Origin: Bifidobacterium breve
GTDB taxonomy: Bacteria > Bacteroidota > Bacteroidia > Chitinophagales > Chitinophagaceae
Assembly (NCBI GenBank): GCA_943323935.2
Contig: CALPJR020000049.1
Location: 1 to 6,620, forward strand
DNA length: 6,620 nt
Direction of reading: 5' to 3'
Positions 1-6,197 of the stretch are shown here, one piece after another (the first letter of the stretch is position 1; each line of letters opens with the position of its first letter). The translations under genes were made by a program, and so were the position numbers. The notes under the pieces are model-generated. The model was not told where the DNA came from. It worked only from the letters and a program-made list of their open reading frames with translations, and did not search any database.

Positions 1-477
1 ACTTCCACCACCAGGGCCAATAAAGCCGTCATAAAATCCGATGATAAGACAAATCAATATGCCTTTGAGTGTGGCATACTTTATATGGTCTTTCTGCAAA
101 GATTGACCAAGGTCTTTTTTTGTAAAAGTATAAATTGCCATTACAAGTAATACAAAAAAGATGACGGGTTTCATGAACTGACTACTCATTCTAGTGAGCA
201 ATAAAGAACCAGAAAAAGCTGCAGTAAATGCGATGCTCGTAAATAGGAGTATCCTTAAAACTGGAATTTTAACTCTTTGTAAATATTGATAGGTTGCAAA
301 ACAAGTGCCTATAAAAGAAGGTACTTTAAGTGTGCCAATGATGGTTGATACTGCTTGTGTTGGCATCAAAATCAATCCTGCTGGAACTTGTATTAATCCA
401 CCTCCTCCCACTACAGCATCCACATAGCCTGCTAAGAAGGCGATCAAGCATAGTAAAATGATGGTGCTAAGTTCCAT
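1..477 (-). CDS. TSUP (TauE/SafE, YfcA-like) membrane permease, C-terminal part missing
   Basis: The first 159 residues of an integral inner-membrane protein; the frame is open to the left edge of the window, so the C-terminal part (family usual length about 250 aa) lies outside. Seen: a start helix at residues 4-18, then DAVVGGGGLIQVP (20-32), the first-repeat signature of the TSUP family, GTLKVP (49-54), hydrophobic helices at about 72-92 and 102-118, and GFYDGFIGPGGGS (147-159), the matching signature opening the second repeat. This places it with YfcA-like members. The family exports or imports small organic or sulfur-containing anions such as sulfite, sulfoacetate or taurine; the substrate cannot be read here. 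The ATG lies inside the end of the upstream permease gene (11-bp overlap), which suggests translational coupling. No good Shine-Dalgarno precedes it. Family assignment is firm, substrate unknown. Confidence 0.9.
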   Translation of the reverse strand, partial: MELSTIILLCLIAFLAGYVDAVVGGGGLIQVPAGLILMPTQAVSTIIGTLKVPSFIGTCFATYQYLQRVKIPVLRILLFTSIAFTAAFSGSLLLTRMSSQFMKPVIFFVLLVMAIYTFTKKDLGQSLQKDHIKYATLKGILICLIIGFYDGFIGPGGGS

Positions 478-1387
478 GCTTTATTTTTGATGGCCAGGTG
501 TTAATGACTATTCCAGAAATAATAATCACACCACTAATGATTTGAAAAATTGTAAACTGTTCATTCAAAATAAAGAGCGCTTCGATAGAACTCAGAAATG
601 GAATTAAAGTGCCAAATAAAGCAGTCTTTGCCGATCCCATTCTGTGAATGGCATTATTCCATAATAAATAAGCAATGGTTGAATTGCCTATTCCTAAATA
701 TAAAATAATCAACAAAAACTGTTTGTTAAAATGAACGGGTTGGATATAATTCATTTCATAAATTGCAAATGGGCATAATAAAATAGTACCTATCGCAAAA
801 AGTACAAGTAAAAAACTATTGTTTGAGATACCAATTGGTTTTTTACGAACAAATACATTGTAAGTTCCAAAACATACACCGGCACCAATCATCCATAAGT
901 CACCTGTCGCAATTTTGAAATGCAGCAAAGTGTTAAGATCACCTTTACTTAATAAAACTAAAATCCCTATAATGCCTAAGATAATCCCAGCAATACTTTT
1001 CCAATTCAATTTTTCTTGCACTAGCCATGCTGCAAGTAAAGTAGCAACAATTGGATGAATCGTTGATCCAAACAATGCCATATTGATGGCTGTGGTGGAA
1101 TGTCCAGCTTGGTAGATCATGGTATTATATAATGCAACACCCACCAGTGCCATCCAGAAAAAGTAACTAAAATTGTTTTTGAACAATTGCTTTTCTCTTT
1201 TGAAATTATTGATCGCAAAAGGAAGCATGGTAATGGTTGCAATAGACCATCTAAAAAATGCAAGACTAATTGGGCCAGCCATTTGAATTGCATACCTTGA
1301 AACGATAAAATTTCCTGACCAGATGATACATGCAGCAATGGCAAGTATCGTGCCTATTTGAACTTCTTTGTTGTAATGTCTTTTCAA
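467..1387 (-). CDS. EamA/DMT-family transporter, ten transmembrane helices
   Basis: A 306-aa inner-membrane permease of the drug/metabolite transporter superfamily, the usual length. Two EamA repeats are visible, about residues 12-146 and 160-297, each with five hydrophobic helices. Repeat 1 ends with the typical run around STIHPIVATLLAAWLVQEKL (108-127), where the conserved acidic residue falls in QEK; repeat 2 has the matching LIPFLSSIEALFILNEQ (261-277). W23 and N26 in helix 1 fit the usual W-x-x-N pattern. Family members export amino acids, other metabolites or toxic compounds; the substrate here is unknown. The start is TTG, not ATG: a stop lies four codons upstream, AAGGA sits 6 nt before the TTG, and the next ATG (residue 36) would remove helix 1. 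It begins 12 bp after the radical SAM gene and overlaps the following TSUP gene by 11 bp, so it is probably cotranscribed with both. Confidence 0.93.
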   Translation of the reverse strand: MKRHYNKEVQIGTILAIAACIIWSGNFIVSRYAIQMAGPISLAFFRWSIATITMLPFAINNFKREKQLFKNNFSYFFWMALVGVALYNTMIYQAGHSTTAINMALFGSTIHPIVATLLAAWLVQEKLNWKSIAGIILGIIGILVLLSKGDLNTLLHFKIATGDLWMIGAGVCFGTYNVFVRKKPIGISNNSFLLVLFAIGTILLCPFAIYEMNYIQPVHFNKQFLLIILYLGIGNSTIAYLLWNNAIHRMGSAKTALFGTLIPFLSSIEALFILNEQFTIFQIISGVIIISGIVINTWPSKIKHGT

Positions 1388-1393
1388 AATTGA

Positions 1394-1398
1394 TCCTT
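1394..1398 (-). promoter_or_regulatory. Ribosome binding site that fixes the TTG start of the DMT permease gene
   Basis: Minus-strand AAGGA lies 6 nt upstream of the TTG at 1387-1385. It is one of the few Shine-Dalgarno-like sites in the window and supports TTG as the true start. The only other in-frame candidate before the upstream stop is ATT, which would be too close (3 nt). Confidence 0.6.
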
Positions 1399-1399
1399 A

Positions 1400-2701
1400 T
1401 TAATGATGTGCAAATTCAGTCGTATAATCTCCTTTGATACGTTCAATAGGAGGATTAAAATAGCCGAATTTTAAATCAGGGAATTCTTCTCTAATTAATT
1501 CCATCATTTGTTTTACGCCCATGATCTCACCTGGTTCTGTTACACCAATTTTTCCGAGGTACCAATCTGGATCGATATTGAAATTACGCCACTGAATCAT
1601 TTTCAATCCAGTGTCTTTGATCAATTGTCTAAGTGCTTCGTATTCTGCAACCGTATCCGTCATGCCAGGGAAAACAAAATAATTGATACTCGTCCACTTG
1701 CCTGCAGCAGTCATCACTTTTAAACTTTCAACGATATCTTGGAAGGTGTAATTATTTGGACGATAGTAAGCATTGTAAATTTCAGGTCTAGCAGAATTGG
1801 TGCTGACTCTTAAGCTATCCAAACCAACAGCAGCTAGTGCAGCGACTGCAACAGGATTAGAACCATTTGAATTGATATTGATGCTGCCTTTGTCTGTATG
1901 TTTTCTGATTTCTATAATGGCTTCCTTGATGGTCTCCCACATTAACAATGGTTCTCCCTCGCAACCTTGACCAAAACTTACAATTGGGAATGGTGCCGAC
2001 ATCAAATGTGGTACCGTATATTCTACCACTTCGGCAGCAGTTGGTTTAAAAGATAAACGTTCTTGGTTGGAAACAATTTCTTCCTCGATTGGTTGAAAAG
2101 AAATACAACCAATGCAATTCGCATTACAAGCAGGTGAAATAGGGATGGGACATTCCCATCTTCCCATGGCTAAATTTCTTGCAGCAGGACAATGATAGGT
2201 CATACAACAGTTTTGCATCAGGTGCTGCACCAATCTATTTTCACTGTAAGTTTTTAATAAATGCGCTGTGCCATATTCAATTGTTTCTTGATCATAGCCT
2301 TCACAATCCTGGCGAATATCTTGTTCGATTCTAACAGCTGGCACATAGTTAATGCCATCTAACCAACCCACAGCGGTATAACAAAATAAAGGTAACAATG
2401 GGGCTTCTGGTAAAGATTCATATGCAGCGATATACAATCCGGTATGCGCAGGAGGGATGAAAGCTGCTACAGCCCATCCTTTTTCACATAAACGCATTTC
2501 ACCACTATCTACATCAATGCCAATACCTCTTCGGCCTGGTAATTCATACAAGCTTCCACCTTCGGGTAAGGGGATCCAGTCTTCCTCTGGAATTGGATAG
2601 GCGTCCCATCCAGCCCTGCCAACCACATATAAAGTTTCATCTTCAAAGATGTTGCCTTCGCCGTCAGAATACAATAAATAAGGGGACTCGGTTAATGCCA
2701 T
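1400..2701 (-). CDS. Radical SAM protein of uncharacterised type, with extra cysteines before the core motif
   Basis: A 433-aa soluble protein. Residues 192-199 read CNANCIGC, the CxxxCxxC triad that binds the radical SAM [4Fe-4S] cluster and S-adenosylmethionine. Downstream, GCEGEP (246-251) stands where the SAM-contacting GGEP motif is expected, followed by strands with NINSNGS (275-281) and LRVSTNS (297-303), typical of the partial TIM barrel (about 188-385). The first 185 residues are not a domain I recognise; they end in a cysteine-rich stretch, C165, C166, C171 and C184, which could hold a second cluster. No cysteine follows C247, so a C-terminal SPASM or twitch cluster domain is absent. 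I do not know the substrate; similar uncharacterised proteins occur, from memory, in anaerobic Firmicutes and deltaproteobacteria. The ATG is 2 bp after the stop of the upstream membrane-protein gene, so the two are surely one operon. Radical SAM call firm; function unknown. Confidence 0.9.
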   Translation of the reverse strand: MALTESPYLLYSDGEGNIFEDETLYVVGRAGWDAYPIPEEDWIPLPEGGSLYELPGRRGIGIDVDSGEMRLCEKGWAVAAFIPPAHTGLYIAAYESLPEAPLLPLFCYTAVGWLDGINYVPAVRIEQDIRQDCEGYDQETIEYGTAHLLKTYSENRLVQHLMQNCCMTYHCPAARNLAMGRWECPIPISPACNANCIGCISFQPIEEEIVSNQERLSFKPTAAEVVEYTVPHLMSAPFPIVSFGQGCEGEPLLMWETIKEAIIEIRKHTDKGSININSNGSNPVAVAALAAVGLDSLRVSTNSARPEIYNAYYRPNNYTFQDIVESLKVMTAAGKWTSINYFVFPGMTDTVAEYEALRQLIKDTGLKMIQWRNFNIDPDWYLGKIGVTEPGEIMGVKQMMELIREEFPDLKFGYFNPPIERIKGDYTTEFAHH

Positions 2702-2703
2702 AA

Positions 2704-3258
2704 TTAGTTGTTTTTAGCTAGATGCTCCGCGCAAAAAGCATTGAATTCGTTTTTGATCGTTTCGGTCACAGGCTCATTGATTTGTTTTTGGATCAATTTA
2801 TTGTTCTTGAAATCGATTGTAATATAATCGTCTTTAATTAGCATATTATTGATTTCTGCCCATGGGTACAATTTTTTAGGGAAGGTGTTCACTAAGACAC
2901 CAGCAGGGTCTACTGCTAATTCGTATGGAAATTTCACTTGACGCTCAAAAAGCGCTGCAATCAGGAAAACGCCAGCTATCAACAAAGCGTTGGGTAGTAA
3001 AAACCATCCCCAAGAAGCAAATACCAAACCTAAACGGTAATAAGGGACGCCTCCTTTAATCTTTTGATAAACGCAAAATATCCACCAACTAGCCACCGAA
3101 GTCATGATGGCAATTAATAGGGCAGGACTTGGATATAGGCCCGCATAGAGTGCATAAGATAGCGCCATTAAGGTGATCAGAAGCATCAATTGACTGACAC
3201 GGTCTACGTTCTTAAAATCGGGACTTTTGCAAACAATGATATAGTCAAAAAGGCGCAT
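2704..3258 (-). CDS. Small four-helix membrane protein with possible PH-like C-terminal domain
   Basis: A 184-aa protein I cannot name. Four hydrophobic segments are visible at about residues 22-42, 45-64, 74-89 and 90-105, arranged as two hairpins, after a short N-terminal cytoplasmic stretch. The remaining 80 residues are soluble: PYELAVDPAGV (111-121), KKLYPWAEI (128-136) and DDYITIDFKN (143-152) form a strand pattern ending in an amphipathic helix (165-180). That order (strand, 'W-x-x-I' turn, strands, helix) resembles the bacterial PH-like domains of YcxB-type membrane proteins; this is an inference from pattern only. It is the first gene of the leftward operon, starting 64 bp from the divergent ccmE and ending 2 bp before the radical SAM gene, so it could be a membrane partner of that protein or merely cotranscribed. 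The start is the first ATG of the frame, just after a candidate -7 box. Confidence 0.8.
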   Translation of the reverse strand: MRLFDYIIVCKSPDFKNVDRVSQLMLLITLMALSYALYAGLYPSPALLIAIMTSVASWWIFCVYQKIKGGVPYYRLGLVFASWGWFLLPNALLIAGVFLIAALFERQVKFPYELAVDPAGVLVNTFPKKLYPWAEINNMLIKDDYITIDFKNNKLIQKQINEPVTETIKNEFNAFCAEHLAKNN

Positions 3259-3262
3259 AATT

Positions 3263-3294
3263 GAAGTTTATGAGATGCGTAAAATTTGATGCAA
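3263..3294 (-). promoter_or_regulatory. Candidate leftward Bacteroidota promoter for the minus-strand operon
   Basis: On the minus strand, TTG (3294-3292) is followed after 21 bp by TAAACTTC (3270-3263). The Bacteroidota consensus is TTG, about 17-23 bp, TAnnTTTG; the spacing fits, but the -7 box has two mismatches in its TTTG half. It ends 4 bp before the ATG at 3258, as does the stronger promoter on the other side. Confidence 0.4.
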
Positions 3295-3318
3295 TTTAAG
3301 GCCATTTAGTTAACTTTG
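3285..3318 (+). promoter_or_regulatory. Bacteroidota -33/-7 promoter for ccmE
   Basis: TTTG (3285-3288), a 22-bp spacer, and TAACTTTG (3311-3318), an exact match to the TAnnTTTG -7 box used by the primary sigma factor of Bacteroidota. The box ends 4 bp before the ccmE ATG, so the transcript should start at or within a few bases of the start codon. No Shine-Dalgarno site is present, consistent with a leaderless or very short leader. It would drive ccmE, ccmF and perhaps the gene after them. Confidence 0.75.
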
Positions 3319-3322
3319 CGGT

Positions 3323-3733
3323 ATGAAGAAAACACATCTTGTTTTATTGGTCTTAATTGCTGCAGCAATCGTAGTGTTAATAAGCTATACAGGGGATTTA
3401 AGTAGCTATGAAACAGTTGCTTCTGCAAAGCAAAAAGAAGGGAAATATGTGAATTTGATCGTAAAAATGGATAAATCTGTGCCTGTTCAATACGATCCAG
3501 TAAAAGACCCTAATTTGTTAAAATTTAATGTAGAAGATAGCTTGGGGGGTAAAATTGCAGTGGTTTATCGAAATACCATGCCCACAGATATGGAAAAGTC
3601 TGAACGTTTGGTGTTGAAAGGACGAGTTCAGGGAGATGCATTTGAATGTAGCGCAATCGTGATGAAATGCCCTTCTAAATACAAGGACAATCCAAATGCA
3701 ATGAAGGAGCAACCGGTAACCATTACCAACTAA
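3323..3733 (+). CDS. ccmE: Cytochrome c maturation haem chaperone CcmE, cysteine (CxxxY) variant
   Basis: A 136-aa membrane-anchored periplasmic protein. CcmE takes haem from the CcmC/CcmAB side of System I, holds it covalently and delivers it to CcmF. Seen: an N-terminal signal anchor (residues 5-22, short KK start), then the OB-fold: YVNLIVKMDKSVP (42-54), DPNLLKFNVEDSLGG (62-76), IAVVYRNTMP (78-87), LVLKGRVQGDAFEC (96-109). These follow the order of classical CcmE (xGMV, DPNxLKFxVxD, VxYxGxLPD, GxVxxG). Where classical CcmE has the haem-binding His-x-x-x-Tyr, this protein has CPSKY: C116 and Y120. That is the Cys variant described for Desulfovibrio and archaea, in which cysteine carries the haem. 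A second cysteine, C109, lies seven residues before. ccmF follows after 13 bp. The ATG is the only sensible start, directly behind the promoter. Confidence 0.93.
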   Translation: MKKTHLVLLVLIAAAIVVLISYTGDLSSYETVASAKQKEGKYVNLIVKMDKSVPVQYDPVKDPNLLKFNVEDSLGGKIAVVYRNTMPTDMEKSERLVLKGRVQGDAFECSAIVMKCPSKYKDNPNAMKEQPVTITN

Positions 3734-3746
3734 TCAAAATTACAAC

Positions 3747-6170
3747 ATGCAGTCAACTCAGTTCATTGGGGAACATTTGTTACCTGGTCAAATAGGTTAT
3801 TTTTTATCCATCTTATCTTTTGTAGCTTCTTTAGTGGCTACATTTTCTTTTGCTAAAGCATTTTATTCAAAAGAGATGGTGGTGGAAGCAAGTTGGAAAA
3901 AATTAGCAAGAACGGCTTTTTTGATTGAGGCATTGACAGTGGTTGGAAGTTTTGTGGTTTTATTTTATGTGATCTACAACCATTTGTTTGAATATAAATA
4001 TGCTTATACGCATAGTGATAAAAATTTACCATTTGAATATTTATTGAGTTGTTTTTGGGAAGGACAAGAAGGAAGTTTTTTATTGTGGAGTTTTTGGCAT
4101 GCAGTGTTGGGTTTGATTTTAATTAAGACTGCCAAAGCACATGAGTCTGGCGTGATGATGGTGATTAGCTTTGCGCAGTTGATGCTTGCATCTATGGTCA
4201 TTGGCTTGTATGTGTTTGATGTGAAAATTGGTTCTAGTCCATTTATATTATTGAGACATGAAATGAATTGGCCAATTTTGTCTAGACCAGATTATGTGCA
4301 ACTTTTAAAAGATGGTACAGGCTTAAATACTTTACTACAGAATTATTGGATGGTCATTCATCCACCTATTTTATTTTTAGGATTTGCTAGTACCATTGTA
4401 CCATTTGCATACGCAGTTGCAGGCTTATTAAAGAAAGAACATCAATGGGTTAAATCCGCTTTACCTTGGGCTAATTTTTCGGCTGGGATATTGGGGTTAG
4501 GAATTATGATGGGCGCTGCCTGGGCTTATGAGAGCTTGACCTTTGGTGGTTATTGGGCATGGGATCCAGTAGAGAATGCCTCTTTGGTGCCATGGTTGAC
4601 TTTGGTGGCTGGTATACATACGGCCATGATTTATACTAAAACAGGGGCGAGTCTAAAAGCCACTTATTTATTCCTTGGCATTAGTTTCTTATTAATTGTG
4701 TATTCCACTTTCTTAACAAGAAGTGGCATTTTGGGAGACACTTCCGTACATGCATTCACCGATTTGGGTATGAATGGACAGTTATTATTTTTCTTATTCA
4801 TCTTTGTCATTCCATTCTTTGTTTTATATTTTGTGCGTTACAAACAAATGCTAGAACCTGTAAAGGAGGATGCAATTGATAGCAGAGAATTTTGGATGTT
4901 GATTGGTTCTTTGGTGTTAGTGCTTTCTGCAGTGGTGATTATTCTAAAGACTTCTACACCGGTATTCAATAAAATCTTCGATACGAAGATTGCACCACCA
5001 GAAGATCCAGAGTTTGCGCACAATCAGGTGCAAATATTTGTAGCCATCATCATTGGTGCATTGACAGCAATCGGTCAGTTTTTGAAATACAAAACAACGC
5101 CATTGGCTTATTTCAAAAAACAAATGACCTGGCCATTGATCATCACTATCCTCATTAGTGTTGTCATTTTTGTTTTTGTAGGTGTTGCCTATGATGATAA
5201 GGGTGCTGGATTCTTAGGCGCTATTTATATTGCTATTGTGACTTCTGTTTTTGCAATTGTTGGAAATATCTCCTATTGGTCTGTGGTCCTAAAAGGAAAA
5301 TTAAAATCAGCGAGTTCATCTATTGGACATATTGGATTTGGTTTGGTTTTGGCAGGTATATTTATTTCTTCTGCAAATAAAACCACCTTGAGCTACAATA
5401 CAACAGGGATAAGCCCTTTGAGAGTGGACTCCACGCAAAAAAATAGCCCAGTAGGCGACCCAAGAGAAAACTTAACTTTATTTGAAACCATTGAAACAGA
5501 TATGGGTAAGTACAATGTGACTTATGAAAGAGACACATTTGATGCGATCGGAAAAAGATATTTTGAATTGAATTTTAAGGAAAAGAAAACAGGAGAGACT
5601 TTTAAATTATATCCGGATGTTTTAAAAAATAATAAAGGGATGGAGGGTTTCTCTGCTAATCCATCATCTAAGCATTATTTGCACAAAGATATCTTTGTGT
5701 ACGTGACTTCTTTCCAAGACCATACAGAGGAAGATACCACAAGTTTTAAGCCTATTAATATTACTGTAGGAGATTCTATTTTTTATAGCAATGGTTATAT
5801 AAAACTAGAGAAAGTGAATGTGAATCCTCCAGGTGACAGACCTGCTGGTGTGAATGAATTGAGATTACAATTGAATGTGGTTTCAAAAGAAGGTTTAAAA
5901 TATGTTGCAGAACCAGGTATTTTATTGGAAGGTTTGAACCTCACTTCGAAAATGGATACAGTCAAGGCGCAGAATTTAGTATTGAGTTTTAATAAAGTGA
6001 TTGACCAAGAAAAAGGTATATTAGAAATAGGGGTGAAGGAGTCAACTGCTTTAACCAACCTCATTACTTTAAAGGTGTATGAATTCCCTTGGATCAATTT
6101 ATTATGGTTGGGGGTGATTGTGACCACCATTGGATTTATGATGGGGGCCTATTATCGTTTTAAGAAATAG
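3747..6170 (+). CDS. ccmF: Haem lyase subunit CcmF (CcmF/NrfE/CcsA superfamily)
   Basis: An 807-aa inner-membrane protein that receives haem from CcmE and joins it to CxxCH apocytochromes on the outer face of the membrane. Seen: about 14 helices between residues 16 and 542 and a last one at about 781-802. FWEGQEGSFLLW (103-114) is a CcmF hallmark. GGYWAWDPVENASLVPW (267-283) is the WWD haem-handling segment. The four histidines expected from E. coli CcmF are present: periplasmic H205 (in HPP) and H335 (in VHAF), and membrane H291 and H528 as likely haem b ligands. Between the last two helices lies a periplasmic domain of about 240 residues (543-780); the whole protein is longer than E. coli CcmF (about 647 aa), mostly for this reason. 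It starts 13 bp after ccmE with an A-rich leader and no clear Shine-Dalgarno, and is cotranscribed with it. A CcsA-only assignment is less likely given the WEGQEGS and ENAS motifs and the length. Confidence 0.95.
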   Translation: MQSTQFIGEHLLPGQIGYFLSILSFVASLVATFSFAKAFYSKEMVVEASWKKLARTAFLIEALTVVGSFVVLFYVIYNHLFEYKYAYTHSDKNLPFEYLLSCFWEGQEGSFLLWSFWHAVLGLILIKTAKAHESGVMMVISFAQLMLASMVIGLYVFDVKIGSSPFILLRHEMNWPILSRPDYVQLLKDGTGLNTLLQNYWMVIHPPILFLGFASTIVPFAYAVAGLLKKEHQWVKSALPWANFSAGILGLGIMMGAAWAYESLTFGGYWAWDPVENASLVPWLTLVAGIHTAMIYTKTGASLKATYLFLGISFLLIVYSTFLTRSGILGDTSVHAFTDLGMNGQLLFFLFIFVIPFFVLYFVRYKQMLEPVKEDAIDSREFWMLIGSLVLVLSAVVIILKTSTPVFNKIFDTKIAPPEDPEFAHNQVQIFVAIIIGALTAIGQFLKYKTTPLAYFKKQMTWPLIITILISVVIFVFVGVAYDDKGAGFLGAIYIAIVTSVFAIVGNISYWSVVLKGKLKSASSSIGHIGFGLVLAGIFISSANKTTLSYNTTGISPLRVDSTQKNSPVGDPRENLTLFETIETDMGKYNVTYERDTFDAIGKRYFELNFKEKKTGETFKLYPDVLKNNKGMEGFSANPSSKHYLHKDIFVYVTSFQDHTEEDTTSFKPINITVGDSIFYSNGYIKLEKVNVNPPGDRPAGVNELRLQLNVVSKEGLKYVAEPGILLEGLNLTSKMDTVKAQNLVLSFNKVIDQEKGILEIGVKESTALTNLITLKVYEFPWINLLWLGVIVTTIGFMMGAYYRFKK

Positions 6171-6182
6171 GGTTACTTTTTG

Positions 6183-6190
6183 TATATTAG
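6183..6190 (+). promoter_or_regulatory. Weak candidate -7 box before the DUF4294 gene
   Basis: TATATTAG differs from TAnnTTTG at one position and ends 7 bp before the first possible ATG (6198). No TTG lies at the right distance upstream, so it may be a weak internal promoter or chance in AT-rich DNA; the gene could simply be read from the ccmE promoter, being 27 bp behind ccmF. Confidence 0.3.
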
Positions 6191-6197
6191 TGTATCA

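Noticed and set aside
1117..1344. Minus-strand open frame of 75 codons
   Set aside because: It is a shifted frame within the DMT permease gene, whose own frame gives a full-length family match.
1508..1723. Plus-strand open frame of 71 codons
   Set aside because: It is antisense to the radical SAM gene with no start signals and a composition expected of a shadow frame.
2105..2209. SPASM/peptide-maturase identity for the radical SAM protein
   Set aside because: No cysteines lie C-terminal to the core and there is no small precursor-peptide gene nearby, so a peptide-modifying system is not supported.
3282..3297. AT-rich imperfect palindrome as a regulator operator
   Set aside because: Its arms are explained by the two opposed -33 boxes and short A/T runs; there is no separate evidence for a bound regulator.
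3518..3712. Minus-strand open frame of 64 codons inside ccmE
   Set aside because: It is antisense to a well-supported gene; the peptide shows no domain and no ribosome site.
5795..6130. Open frame of 111 codons on the minus strand
   Set aside because: It lies wholly inside ccmF, shows no recognisable domain and has no promoter or ribosome site; it is an antisense shadow of the gene.
6171..6197. Possible terminator between ccmF and the DUF4294 gene
   Set aside because: No stem-loop followed by a T-run is present in the 27 bp; the T-run at 6177-6181 has no hairpin before it.
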